Assembly: GCF_023630705.1 (NCBI RefSeq)
Contig: NZ_JALQEM010000041.1
Coordinates: 416,671 to 480,670 of the forward strand
Length of the DNA: 64,000 bases
Direction: 5' to 3'
Origin: Caballeronia sp. GAFFF1
GTDB lineage: Bacteria; Pseudomonadota; Gammaproteobacteria; Burkholderiales; Burkholderiaceae
Shown here: in pieces, positions 41,508-50,456 of the stretch
How positions within the stretch are numbered: the first letter of the stretch is position 1
Layout of the letters: each line of letters begins with the position of its first letter
Translations under genes and position numbers: made by a program
Notes under the pieces: generated by a model
Told to the model about the DNA's origin: nothing
The model's database searches: none
What the model saw: the letters and a program-made list of their open reading frames with translations, nothing else

Positions 41508-43931
41508 ATGCGCGTTGCCCCCAAGACGACAAACCGGCAACTATTTAACACGATCTGGCCGTTTCTCGCGGTCGTCATCTCCCTCCTGGCGATGGCGGCG
41601 ACGAGTCTCGCGATCATGTCGTCGGTGCGCGCGTATATCGGCGGTGAAAGCACCTGGTCCAAAGGACAGAAGGACGCCGTTTTTTATCTCGCGCGTTATG
41701 CGCAGACCGGCGACGAACAGGCGTTCCGTCAATACGAAGACGCGATCGCGTATCCGCTCAGCCTGAAGCGCGCGCGGCTCGCGCTCGACCGGCCAGACCC
41801 GAACGTGCCCGAGGCGCGCGCCGCCCTGCTCGCGAGCGGCGTCTATCCCGCCGACGTCGGCGCGGTGATCTGGGTGTTCCGCACCTTCCGGCGCGCGAGC
41901 TACTTCCAGGAAGCCGTGGCGTACTGGACGGCGGGCGATCTGCTCGTCGACCAACTCACGGACGCCGGCAGGAAGCTGCGCGCCGCCGTCAGAAGCGGTC
42001 CCGGGGCTCGCGCCGAAGTGGACCGCCTCACCAACGAAGTCTGGAACATCAACGGTTCGATTGCGCCGATCTCGCGCGCATTCGCCGACGTGCTCGGCTC
42101 GGCGTTCCGCCAGACGGCGATGCTGCTGTTTACCGTGAACGTCGTGGTCGCCGTGCTGCTCGTGTGTCTGTCGGCCTGGTATGCGCGACGCTTCATCACC
42201 GCGCGGCTCGAAACCGAGAACGCGCTGCGACGGAGCGAGGCGCGCGCGAAGGCGACGCTCGGCTCCATCGGCGAGGCGGTGATTTCCGTGGGGCCGTCGG
42301 GCCTCGTCGAGTTCATCAACCCGGCCGCCGAAAAGCTCTTCTGCCGCGAAGCCGCCGCGTGCGTGAACCGGCCGCTGGGCGCGCTCGTCACCGTGGCGCG
42401 GGAATGGGATCGCCGCCCGGTCGATGTGATCGACGAAGCGCTCAAGGGCGCGGAACCGGAGGAAGCCGGCGGCGACCTCATTCTCACGAACGCGCTGGGC
42501 AAGGATATCGTCGTGCAGGCGATCACGTCGCTCGTGCGCGACACGTCGGATACGTTGACGGGCGTCGTGCTGCTGCTCAGGAACATGACGCGCGAGCGCG
42601 AGTACGTCTCGAACCTCGCGTGGCAGGCGACGCACGACGGCCTCACCGGGCTTCTGAACCGCACCGAATTCGAACGGCGCCTGAGCACCGCGCTCGATCC
42701 CGAGTCGGATGTGGACGACTCGCATCGCGCGCAGATGCTGATGATGCTCGACCTCGACCAGTTCAAGGTCGTGAACGACACCTACGGTCACGCCGCTGGC
42801 GACGCGATGCTGCGCGAAGTCGCGCTCTTCATCGAACAATGCCTGCGCGAAGAAGACGTGCTCGGCCGCTTGGGCGGCGACGAGTTCGGCGCGCTGCTCT
42901 GCAATTGCGACAAGCATCGCGCGATGCAGATCGCGGAGCGCCTGCGCAAGGACGTGGCAGCGTTCGAATGGTCATGGGAGACGCATCGCCTGTCGACGAG
43001 CGTGAGCATCGGCGTGGTCGATCTGCGGCAGACCGGGCTCGACGTGGAAACCGCGATGCGCTATGGCGACATCGCCTGCTATCTCGCGAAGGAGCGCGGC
43101 CGCGACCGCGTGCATCTGGCCGTGCCCGGCGACAAGGAACTGACGCGCCACGCGAGCGAAATGTCGTGGTGCGGCCGCATCAAGGACGCGCTCGCGAACG
43201 ACCGCTTCTGCCTCTATGCGCAGGACATTCAGGCCGCCGACCCGCGAGCGGGCCGACGCGAAGAACCGCAGCAGCACGTGGAAATCCTGTTGCGCATGGT
43301 CGGCGAACGCGGCGATATCGTGCCGCCGGGCCTTTTCATGCCGGCCGCCGAACGCTACGGCCTCATGTCGGCCATCGACCGCTGGGTCGTGCGCGCGGTC
43401 TTTTCGACGCTCGCGAACACGCCGCCTTCCGATCACATGCAGTACGCGATCAATCTGTCGGGCGCGTCGATCGGCGACGAGCGCTTCCTCCAGTTCCTCA
43501 ACGAGCAGTTCGCCATCAGCGGCGTCGCGCCCTCGGCGATCTGCTTCGAAGTGACCGAAACCACCGCCGTCGCCAATCTCGCCGCGGCCGCGCGCTTCAT
43601 CCGCGAGTTGAAGAAGCGCGGCTGCAAGTTCGCGCTCGACGACTTCGGCGCGGGCATGTCGTCGTTCGGGTATCTGAAGCACCTCCCGGTCGACTACATC
43701 AAGATCGACGGCGGTTTCATCAAGGACATGCTCAAAGATGCCGTTAATCGCGACATGGTCGCCGCGATCAACGACATCGGCCATTCGATGGGCCGTCTGA
43801 CGATCGCGGAGTATGTCGAAAGCGAAGCGATTCTGCGCGCATTGCGCGAGATGGGCGTCGATTTCGTTCAGGGTTTTCATGTTGGGCGCCCCGCGCCTTG
43901 GGCACAGCATGTCGAACCTATCAACATCTAA
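41508..43931 (+). CDS. Membrane-anchored PAS-GGDEF-EAL cyclic-di-GMP protein
   Basis: The 807-residue protein has two membrane helices (about 18-40 and 203-225) around a periplasmic helical sensor, a PAS domain (about 240-370), a GGDEF domain with an intact RLGGDEF (GGDEF 456-460) and an EAL domain with EILLR (near 592), EVTET, DDFGAGMSSFGYLK and IKIDG. Both c-di-GMP synthesis and breakdown are therefore possible. Start ATG at 41508. The next gene begins 13 bases after its stop, so they are likely co-transcribed. The regulatory ligand is unknown. Confidence 0.93.
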   Translation: MRVAPKTTNRQLFNTIWPFLAVVISLLAMAATSLAIMSSVRAYIGGESTWSKGQKDAVFYLARYAQTGDEQAFRQYEDAIAYPLSLKRARLALDRPDPNVPEARAALLASGVYPADVGAVIWVFRTFRRASYFQEAVAYWTAGDLLVDQLTDAGRKLRAAVRSGPGARAEVDRLTNEVWNINGSIAPISRAFADVLGSAFRQTAMLLFTVNVVVAVLLVCLSAWYARRFITARLETENALRRSEARAKATLGSIGEAVISVGPSGLVEFINPAAEKLFCREAAACVNRPLGALVTVAREWDRRPVDVIDEALKGAEPEEAGGDLILTNALGKDIVVQAITSLVRDTSDTLTGVVLLLRNMTREREYVSNLAWQATHDGLTGLLNRTEFERRLSTALDPESDVDDSHRAQMLMMLDLDQFKVVNDTYGHAAGDAMLREVALFIEQCLREEDVLGRLGGDEFGALLCNCDKHRAMQIAERLRKDVAAFEWSWETHRLSTSVSIGVVDLRQTGLDVETAMRYGDIACYLAKERGRDRVHLAVPGDKELTRHASEMSWCGRIKDALANDRFCLYAQDIQAADPRAGRREEPQQHVEILLRMVGERGDIVPPGLFMPAAERYGLMSAIDRWVVRAVFSTLANTPPSDHMQYAINLSGASIGDERFLQFLNEQFAISGVAPSAICFEVTETTAVANLAAAARFIRELKKRGCKFALDDFGAGMSSFGYLKHLPVDYIKIDGGFIKDMLKDAVNRDMVAAINDIGHSMGRLTIAEYVESEAILRALREMGVDFVQGFHVGRPAPWAQHVEPINI

Positions 43932-43944
43932 TCAGGAGAACACG

Positions 43945-44679
43945 TTGGATCCGACTTTTCAGCGGGTGGGCGATTTGAAAGACATCGCAAGTTACCCGGC
44001 CTGGCTCGGCGATGTGCTGGCCGAGACCAAAGAAGCAAAGCTGGCCGTCGTCTCGCATCCCATTTTCGCGGCGATGCGCGAAGCCAAGCTCGAGCCGCGT
44101 CAGGCAGAAGCGTTCCTCGTCAACGGCTGGCCCGTCGTCGAGCAGTTTCCGCAATACATGGCGATGAACCTGCAAAAGGTCCGCTACGGGCACTCGCGCG
44201 GCGAAGACCTGGCGCGGCGCTATCTCACGCGCAATATCCGCGTCGAGCAGAACCATGCGGATTACTGGGTCGACTGGGCTGCCGCGCACGATGTGAGCAA
44301 GCGCGACCTGATGAAGGCCAACGGTCCGTCGCTCGCTTACGCGCTCAGCCACTGGTGCTGGAAGAGCAGCAGCACGGACGCGCTCGCGGCGAGCATCGCG
44401 GCGACCAACTTCGCGATCGAAGGCGTGACCGGGGAATGGTCCACGCTCGTATGCAGCACGGACACGTACGCGAACAGCTTCCCGGTGTCGATCCGCCGCA
44501 AGGCGATGCGCTGGCTCAGCCTGCACGCGCACTACGACGACGCGCATCCGTGGGAAGCGCTCGAAATCGTCGCGACGCTGCTCGGCAATGCGCCGGGCGT
44601 CGACGAAGTGCATGCGGTCAAGCGCAGCATCGCGATGAGCTACGAGTACTTCAAGATGAGCCTCGACTGCTGCCTGTAA
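43945..44679 (+). CDS. TenA/PqqC-like (heme-oxygenase fold) protein (TTG start)
   Basis: The 244-residue helical protein has the TenA/PqqC/THI-4 fold text: HPIFAAMREAKLEPRQAEAFLVNGWPVVEQFPQYMAMNL, HADYWVDWAAAHDV, NFAIEGVTGEW and MRWLSLHAHYDDAHPWEAL, with conserved His, Glu and Asp that could hold a di-metal site. The likely start is TTG at 43945 because AGGAG is 6 bases upstream; the ATG at 43909 overlaps the previous gene and has none. Family roles are thiamine salvage or metal-dependent oxidation of small substrates. Its pairing with a c-di-GMP gene is odd. Confidence 0.8.
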   Translation: MDPTFQRVGDLKDIASYPAWLGDVLAETKEAKLAVVSHPIFAAMREAKLEPRQAEAFLVNGWPVVEQFPQYMAMNLQKVRYGHSRGEDLARRYLTRNIRVEQNHADYWVDWAAAHDVSKRDLMKANGPSLAYALSHWCWKSSSTDALAASIAATNFAIEGVTGEWSTLVCSTDTYANSFPVSIRRKAMRWLSLHAHYDDAHPWEALEIVATLLGNAPGVDEVHAVKRSIAMSYEYFKMSLDCCL

Positions 44680-44763
44680 CCGAGCATCGCCGTTGCGGCA
44701 AATGATGATCCGCGCAGCGCGAGGGCGCGCTGCGGGGACCGGTACCCTATCTGGACAAGAAGA

Positions 44764-45492
44764 ATGAAAACGAAGCAAATCGCGTGTGCGGCGGCCGCTG
44801 CCTTATGTGTCGGCGGCGCTCACGCACAGGCGGCGGGAAATATCGTCGTCAACGCGGGGTGGATGCACTTCTCGCCGCAGGATTCCAGCGAGCCGTTCAA
44901 GATCAACGCGCTGGGTCAGACGATGACGCAGCCGAACGCGGGCGCCTCGGTGAGCAACGCCGACACCTTCGCGATCACGACGACCTACTTCTTCACCGAC
45001 CATATCGCCGCTGAAGCCGTGATGGGCGTGCCGCCGAAGTTCAATCTCGACGGCACGGGCACGCTCGGCGCTATCGGCAAGCTGGGTTCGGCGCGCGAAT
45101 GGAGCCCGACGCTGTTGCTGAAGTATTACTTCGGCAGCGCGCAAAGCCGCTTCCGTCCGTATATCGCGGCGGGCGGCGCGTATGTGTGGTTCTCGGATAC
45201 GAAGCTCACCGCGCCGATGGCGAACGGCGCATTCCTCTATTCGAGCCAGTTCGGCAATGCGCTGACCGGCCCGACGACCGTGAGCCTCAGCAGTTCGTTC
45301 GCGCCCGTGGCCAACGCCGGCTTCACGTACAACTTCACCGACCACTGGTCGGCGTCGTTCTCGCTGTCGTACATGTGGCTGTCGGCGCGCGCGCGTCTGG
45401 AAACGCAATCGGCCGTCGGCACGGTCCGCAGCGAATCGAAGATCAAGCTCAATCCGATCGTGAGCTTCCTCTCCGTCGGCTACAAGTTCTGA
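44764..45492 (+). CDS. ompW: OmpW family outer-membrane protein
   Basis: The 242-residue protein has a signal peptide (MKTKQIACAAAAALCVGGAHA) and an eight-stranded beta-barrel with the OmpW hallmarks NIVVNAGWMHFSPQDSSEPF, FFTDHIAAEAVMGVPP, LLLKYYFGS, FRPYIAAGGAYVWF, YNFTDHWSASFSLSYMWL and the C-terminal VGYKF, which ends in Phe as barrel proteins require. OmpW forms a narrow hydrophobic channel and is tied to stress and small-molecule uptake. It is monocistronic here. Confidence 0.93.
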   Translation: MKTKQIACAAAAALCVGGAHAQAAGNIVVNAGWMHFSPQDSSEPFKINALGQTMTQPNAGASVSNADTFAITTTYFFTDHIAAEAVMGVPPKFNLDGTGTLGAIGKLGSAREWSPTLLLKYYFGSAQSRFRPYIAAGGAYVWFSDTKLTAPMANGAFLYSSQFGNALTGPTTVSLSSSFAPVANAGFTYNFTDHWSASFSLSYMWLSARARLETQSAVGTVRSESKIKLNPIVSFLSVGYKF

Positions 45493-45535
45493 CGAGACGC
45501 CGCCGCGCTCGCGCGCCGGGCGGCGCGGCGGGCGG

Positions 45536-45844
45536 TCAGGACTTCTGTCCCCTGCCCGTTTTCGCCTGAAGCTCGTCGATCCTGCGCGACGCATCCGCTT
45601 TCGTCAGCGACGCGTCGAACGGCTCCTTCGCCTCTTCGGAAAGCGTCTTCAGATACGACGCCTGCGCGCCCGTCATCGGCTCGTCGCCGGTCACCCACTC
45701 GTCGGGGTCCTTCTCGGCGTTCGACGTCGGCGACGCCTTCGGGTTGTCGAGACGCGGATCGCTTTGATCGCTTTGATCGCTTTGATCGCTTCGATCGCTC
45801 TGATCGTCCTGACGCTCCGCGTTTTCGGTCGGTTGTCCTTTCAT
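45536..45844 (-). CDS. DUF3072 family protein with SDQ repeat
   Basis: The 102-residue acidic protein has a repeat tract of S-D-Q/R units (about 16-29) and a C-terminal DUF3072 domain (DEWVTGDEPMTGAQASYLKTLSEEAKEPFDASLTKADASRRIDELQ). The family is small, found in proteobacteria and actinobacteria, of unknown function. The repeat is made of 9-base units (see 45757-45810). It is convergent with ompW. Confidence 0.8.
   Translation of the reverse strand: MKGQPTENAERQDDQSDRSDQSDQSDQSDPRLDNPKASPTSNAEKDPDEWVTGDEPMTGAQASYLKTLSEEAKEPFDASLTKADASRRIDELQAKTGRGQKS
45757..45810. repeat. Six 9-base tandem repeats inside DUF3072 gene
   Basis: Units GATCGCTTT (x3), GATCGCTTC, GATCGCTCT and GATCGTCCT run head to tail. 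On the minus strand they encode S-D-Q/R repeats. Because each unit is 9 bases, changes in copy number alter length without shifting the frame. Confidence 0.85.
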
Positions 45845-45903
45845 GGCCGCTTCCTCCTGCGATGTCTGTTAGCGCGTCTTGCTCATGCAAGCTGCGTGCC
45901 TCG

Positions 45904-47289
45904 TCACAGCGGGCGCATCTTCACGCCGTGACGCGGGCCGTGCGCGCACAGGCCGGCTTCGAACTGCGATAGCGTCATCGGCGGCGGCGGTTCGGCTTGC
46001 GGACCGAGTTCGGCAAGCGCCCGGCCGAAGCGCGCGAACGTCGCAAAGTCGCGCGGATAGCGGCGCGTATCCACGCCGAGAAAACGCCCTTCTCGCCTGC
46101 TTCTCTCGATCAACGCACGCCACGCTGCAATCGGCGTCACACCGACGCCTTCGGTGCCGTGCGAGAACAGCATCAGGTCGATCTCATCGAACGATTCCGT
46201 TTCCAGAAAGCGCCGCAGCGTTTCAGCGGACGGGTCCGTGCAGAACACGAGCCAGAGCGGAATCGCGCGGAGGCGCAGGGTCGTTTGCGGGTCCATCAGA
46301 ATGAACGAATCGACCACGAGCCGCGCCGCTTCCACGTTCAGGCTGCGATACCAGTCGCGAATCATCCGCGCCGCGACGAAGCTCAACGACTCGGGCTCGT
46401 CGAAGCGCATCTCCACCACGCGCCAGTTTTTCTCGCGGGCGAGCGCCACGATGCTCTCGGTCAGCGCGGCATCGAAGCCCCATTCGGCCTCGGGCGCGCG
46501 CTCGGTCGGCGCGGGCGGCTCCCATCGCGGCCAGCGCGAGCGGTAGCGACGCAAATACGCGTCGACGCGCGGACTGCCTTCGAAGTACTCGGCCTCGGTC
46601 GCGCCGCCGAGCGCGCCGAACTGATACACGGACCGCTCGCTCGTGCGCGTGACCGGCCAGTCGCGCGTGCAGGTGTCGATATAAATGGTCGCGTTCGGCG
46701 CGAGGCTGCGCAGCAGGAACTCGCGATACGCCAGCGGCAACGCGCGCATCTTCAGCCGGAAGTAGCTCATCGCGGACAACATCAGCCGGTCCTGATTCGG
46801 GTCCTGCATGTGATGCACGGCAATGCGCGGATCGGCGGCGAGCAAGCCCTCGACGATGCGCAAGCCTTCGCGAAAGCCGCGCTCTGCGTCGTCGGGATCG
46901 GAAAACGGCGCGCGCACCGGACACATGAACGTCTGCGGCAGCCACGGCACGCCCATCGCGGCGGCCAGATGCATGAGCGCGCCATTCGACGAGCCGATGA
47001 ACGCTGCATCGAACGTCCGTTGCGGATACAGCCCCGCGATCCATTCGCCGATGCCTTCCACATCCAGCTTGCGCGCCGCGTGCGGCGCGATGCCCTCGGT
47101 CATGCCGCCGATCGAATACGCCCATTCGCGCGGCCGACGCGGCAGCTGGTTCAGCGCGGGCATCAGGCTGTCGAAGAGCGGCGACTGGCTCGGACTCGTG
47201 AACCGCTCGCCGTGCAGCGAGGCCGCGAGAGCCTGCACCATGCCGGCGGCGGAATCGAAACGCGCGATGCCGGGTGGAGGTCTCGTCAT
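45904..47289 (-). CDS. Uncharacterised 461-residue protein, possible alpha/beta-hydrolase
   Basis: No family is recognised. Near residues 95-110 the text FDAAFIGSSNGALMHLAAAMG contains GSSNG, matching the nucleophile elbow G-x-S-x-G of alpha/beta-hydrolases; later blocks include YIDTCTRDWPVTRTSERSVYQFGALGG and LFSHGTEGVGVTPIAAW. The translation start overlaps the upstream hydrolase stop by 4 bases (ATGA), so they are coupled. It is the last gene of a three-gene operon with an alpha/beta-hydrolase and a metallo-beta-lactamase-fold protein. A role in ester, lactone or polyester turnover is a guess. Confidence 0.72.
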   Translation of the reverse strand: MTRPPPGIARFDSAAGMVQALAASLHGERFTSPSQSPLFDSLMPALNQLPRRPREWAYSIGGMTEGIAPHAARKLDVEGIGEWIAGLYPQRTFDAAFIGSSNGALMHLAAAMGVPWLPQTFMCPVRAPFSDPDDAERGFREGLRIVEGLLAADPRIAVHHMQDPNQDRLMLSAMSYFRLKMRALPLAYREFLLRSLAPNATIYIDTCTRDWPVTRTSERSVYQFGALGGATEAEYFEGSPRVDAYLRRYRSRWPRWEPPAPTERAPEAEWGFDAALTESIVALAREKNWRVVEMRFDEPESLSFVAARMIRDWYRSLNVEAARLVVDSFILMDPQTTLRLRAIPLWLVFCTDPSAETLRRFLETESFDEIDLMLFSHGTEGVGVTPIAAWRALIERSRREGRFLGVDTRRYPRDFATFARFGRALAELGPQAEPPPPMTLSQFEAGLCAHGPRHGVKMRPL

Positions 47290-48278
47290 GCGCGCGCGGC
47301 TCCCTTGTCGCGATCGACGCCATCGAGCAGAAACGGGCGGATGGCGAGCGCCATGCTATGCGGGTACACATAGTTGAGCGTATGCGTGCCGCCTTCGATG
47401 ACGAGCAGTTCGCCATGCGGCAAGCGCTGCGCCACTTCGCGCGCCCATGCGAGCGGCGCCACCGAATCACGAGAACCCACGACGACGAGCGTGGGCGCCT
47501 GTACCCGCGAGAGCTTGTCCTCGATGCGGTCCCGCACGAGTTCGCGCATCGTCGCGAAGGCGCGACCGAGGCCGGCTTTTGCATAGTCGATGCGCCCGAG
47601 CGCCGCCGCCGACCGCGCCCTTTCCAGCCGCCCGTTGCGCCAGTCGCGCAGCATCTGCGCGGGCAGAAAACGCGCCGCGCGATCCACGGTCGGCCCTTGC
47701 AGCACGAGCTTGTCGACGCAGCCGGGAAAGCGCGCCGCGAAATCCGCGAGTATCTGACAGCCGAACGAATTGCCGATAAACACGGCCTTGTCGATGCCGC
47801 GCGCCGTGAGCCACAGGCGCAGCGCATCGGCGAGTTCGGGCACTGTGAGCGAGCGCTCGCGCGTCGGGCTTTCGCCGAAGCCGGGAAGATCGGGCGCGTG
47901 AACGTCGAGGCCGTCGATGGCATCGCGCAGGGCGAGCGCGAGCGGCTCCATGTAGCGGCTGGAAATGACGAGGCCGTGCACCAGCACGACCGGCACGCGC
48001 GAACCATGCCCCTCGCGCAGCGCGTGCCGCGAAAACATGCGGTAGGGACCGGCCTGCGTTGTGCGCGCGGTGATGCCCGCGTTCGCGCTGGCGGCGGAAA
48101 GCGCAGGCGTGCGCTTGAGCCGCTTCCATTCGACGGCCGCCCATGCCGCCAGCGCGCACGTGCCCGCTACCGCGAGCGCAGGCCAGGCGGAGCGTGCGGA
48201 TCGCGCAACGTGTGCGGATGCGTGTGATCGAACGCGTCGTGTCATGCCCTCGACGAGCGAATTGCGTGCCCGCTTCAC
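47286..48278 (-). CDS. Membrane-anchored alpha/beta-hydrolase
   Basis: The 330-residue protein has an N-terminal membrane anchor (residues about 30-50), then an alpha/beta-hydrolase fold with VVLVHGLVISSRYMEPLA, the nucleophile elbow FIGNSFGCQ, the acid in SRDSVAPLAW and the His in EGGTHTLNYVYP. It starts with GTG at 48278; an ATG at 48245 would drop 11 residues. It is coupled to the downstream gene through ATGA. The substrate could be an ester or lipid. Confidence 0.85.
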   Translation of the reverse strand: MKRARNSLVEGMTRRVRSHASAHVARSARSAWPALAVAGTCALAAWAAVEWKRLKRTPALSAASANAGITARTTQAGPYRMFSRHALREGHGSRVPVVLVHGLVISSRYMEPLALALRDAIDGLDVHAPDLPGFGESPTRERSLTVPELADALRLWLTARGIDKAVFIGNSFGCQILADFAARFPGCVDKLVLQGPTVDRAARFLPAQMLRDWRNGRLERARSAAALGRIDYAKAGLGRAFATMRELVRDRIEDKLSRVQAPTLVVVGSRDSVAPLAWAREVAQRLPHGELLVIEGGTHTLNYVYPHSMALAIRPFLLDGVDRDKGAARA

Positions 48279-48311
48279 GTCATCGCTTCACGTCATCGCC
48301 TCACGCCATCA
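48273..48311. repeat. Short 13-base tandem repeat
   Basis: Two identical copies of CTTCACGTCATCG (48273-48285 and 48286-48298) and a degenerate third (48299-48311) span the junction between the metallo-hydrolase stop and the alpha/beta-hydrolase start. Confidence 0.6.
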
Positions 48312-49167
48312 CGAGATGCTCCGCCGGAATGCCGGGCGAGCGTCCGGCGAGGCGCTCGAATTCGAACGGATCGTGGCTGCAAAACACCGTCAGCTCGGAA
48401 CCGGCCGTGCGGCACAGTTCGCGCAGTCGCGCCTGATTGCGCAGGCGGGCCGCGCGGTCTTTCTCCAGCATCCACTGATAGAACGCGAGGCCGGGCGTGC
48501 AGCGCGGCCGCTCGGCGTCCATCTCGGTGTGGAAGAAATACGCATCGGCAGCGAGCAACAGCCACCGGTCATCCTTGCGCACGGCGATGCCCGCGTGCCC
48601 GAACGTGTGGCCGGGCAGCGGCACGAAAGCGATATCGTCGCTAAAGCCGGGCAGCGGCCGCACGCTGTCGAAGCCGCGCCACTTCTCGCCGTCCGCGCGA
48701 TGCACCTTCCAGTTGCCGCGCGTCGACCACTGCTGCGGACGAAAGCGCTGCCGGTCGAGCCACGTCTTCTGCGCGAGCGCATAGTCGCGCTCGATCTGCA
48801 GCATATGAACGGTCGCCTGCGGAAAGTCGTCGAGTCCGCCCGCGTGGTCGAAGTCCAGATGACTCATCAGAATATGGCGGACATCGCTCGCCTTGAAGCC
48901 GAGCCGCTCGATCTGCCGCACCGCCGTCATTTCCTCGCGGAAATCGGGCTTCAGCATGAACAGGAAGAACGTGCTCAGGCGGCTCTGCGGATTCGCGACA
49001 TCGCGCAGGCCGAAGCCGGTATCGACGAGCACGAGCCCGTCGTTCGTTTCGATCAGCAGGCAATGACAAGTCAATTCGCCGCGACGCAAGAGGCTCGGCG
49101 TGCGCCCGTCGAAGAGCTTGCCGCCGAGCGGACAACTCGAAATGCAATTCAGATGATGAACGCGCAT
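48301..49167 (-). CDS. Metallo-beta-lactamase-fold hydrolase
   Basis: The 288-residue protein has the MBL-fold metal motif SHLDFDHAGG (H-x-D/x-D-H form), LVDTGFG, PLPGHTFGHAG and the later HD in FCSHDPFEFE. It belongs to the group that includes N-acyl-homoserine lactonases, though many other hydrolases share the fold. It starts MRVHHLNCISSCPLGGKLFDG at 49167. It is the first of three co-directional genes ending with the unknown 461-residue protein, so it probably works in the same pathway. Confidence 0.85.
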   Translation of the reverse strand: MRVHHLNCISSCPLGGKLFDGRTPSLLRRGELTCHCLLIETNDGLVLVDTGFGLRDVANPQSRLSTFFLFMLKPDFREEMTAVRQIERLGFKASDVRHILMSHLDFDHAGGLDDFPQATVHMLQIERDYALAQKTWLDRQRFRPQQWSTRGNWKVHRADGEKWRGFDSVRPLPGFSDDIAFVPLPGHTFGHAGIAVRKDDRWLLLAADAYFFHTEMDAERPRCTPGLAFYQWMLEKDRAARLRNQARLRELCRTAGSELTVFCSHDPFEFERLAGRSPGIPAEHLVMA

Positions 49168-49203
49168 GGCGGCTCGATCCTGCGTTGACCGGTCGCGCGG
49201 CGC

Positions 49204-49395
49204 TTACGACTGTCCGCCGCCCGCGGGTTTCACTTCGGACAAGTCGTCCGCCTTGACTTCGGCCTCGCGCACGGTCGTGCCTTCGTCGTCGGTTTCGGAG
49301 ATATCGGTCGTAAAGGTTTCGTCGCTGCCGCTCTGCGCTTCTTCGTCGCCGTTCTGCGACTGTTCCGGCTTGCCGTTTTGCGATGACGTGCTCAT
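49204..49395 (-). CDS. Small acidic protein of unknown function
   Basis: The 63-residue product is almost entirely Glu, Asp, Ser, Thr and Gln (starting MSTSSQNGKPEQSQNG, with DDLSEVKPAGGGQS at the end) and is likely disordered. AGGAG lies 6 bases before the ATG at 49395. No family is recognised. Its stop is 36 bases before the metallo-hydrolase gene start on the same strand, so an operon is possible. Confidence 0.55.
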   Translation of the reverse strand: MSTSSQNGKPEQSQNGDEEAQSGSDETFTTDISETDDEGTTVREAEVKADDLSEVKPAGGGQS

Positions 49396-49601
49396 GTCGA
49401 TCTCCTGATGGTTCGATGTCGGGAAGTGCTCGTCGCAGCGAGCCGTCGCGGCGCGCGTCATGGCGTCGCGAGAAGCGGCCCGCGCCGCACGGCCACCATC
49501 AAGCAATCGCGGTGCCTCCGCTCGCGGCGGCGCGACGCATCGCGCCGGAACGGTGATTGCTTCGTTCACCCGAGGAGCAATGCAAGCGAACGGAGGCATC
49601 G

Positions 49602-50420
49602 ATGCGCAACCGGCGTGAACTGTCGAACGAATTGAGCGGATCAAGCGCACCGGGCGGACGGGACGCCTTCATGCCGCTCGCGGCGGGCGTCGTGGCCGGT
49701 CTCGCGGCGGCGGCAGGCGTTCTGATCGGACGCCGCGCGAATGCCATCGCGCGCGTGGGTGAAGGCCATTCTGCCAAGCATCGCCTGCTCGATCTCGCAT
49801 CGGGCGTCATGCAGCCGAAGTATCCGCTTCAGGCCATGAGTACGTGGCTGAACGGCTTTCACATGTATGCGGACGACATGGGCCGGCAGGTCGAGGCGCA
49901 TCACTTCTGCATTCATCTTCGGCATGACCTGCATCAATGCGTGATTTTCGATTCGAACCGGCCGGACGCGCGTCTCATCGGCATCGAATACATCATTTCG
50001 GAGGAGCGGTTCCGGCAGTTGCCGGCGGAAGAAAAACGCCTGTGGCACAGCCATCACTACGAAGTGAAGTCCGGCACTCTGATTGCGCCCGGCATTCCGG
50101 AACTCGCAGAGCGCGCCTATTTTCAGGACCTCGTGTCGACTTACGGCAAGACGTTTCATACGTGGCAGATCGATCGCGATGAATTTCCGTACGGCCCGCC
50201 GCAACTGATGATGGGCTTCACGCAGGACGGTCAGGTGAACGAGGCGATGGTTGCGGAACGCGACGCGCGTCTCGGCGTCTCGTCCGAAGACCGCAAGCGC
50301 AGACGCTACGGCATTCCCGTGCCGGACATCGCGGAGGGCGCGAACGCGTGGGAAAGCGGCACGTCGGTGCAGACGACGCTCGTCGAAGTCCCGTTCAGGG
50401 ACGTGAGCGGGTCGTCGTGA
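49602..50420 (+). CDS. DUF1264 family protein with N-terminal membrane segment
   Basis: The 272-residue protein has one membrane helix (about 20-45; FMPLAAGVVAGLAAAAGVLIG) and then a DUF1264 domain, as in plant oil-body-associated proteins: AMSTWLNGFHMYADDMGRQVEAHHFCIHLRHDLHQCVIFDSN, RLWHSHHYEVKSGTLIAPGIPE and DLVSTYGKTFHTWQIDRDEFPYG. I start at the ATG at 49602 with GGAG upstream. The biochemical role is unknown. It is the first of a run of small genes transcribed rightward. Confidence 0.82.
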   Translation: MRNRRELSNELSGSSAPGGRDAFMPLAAGVVAGLAAAAGVLIGRRANAIARVGEGHSAKHRLLDLASGVMQPKYPLQAMSTWLNGFHMYADDMGRQVEAHHFCIHLRHDLHQCVIFDSNRPDARLIGIEYIISEERFRQLPAEEKRLWHSHHYEVKSGTLIAPGIPELAERAYFQDLVSTYGKTFHTWQIDRDEFPYGPPQLMMGFTQDGQVNEAMVAERDARLGVSSEDRKRRRYGIPVPDIAEGANAWESGTSVQTTLVEVPFRDVSGSS

Positions 50421-50456
50421 TTCCATAACGAAGCACGAAGCACGGAGGACGAAAGC

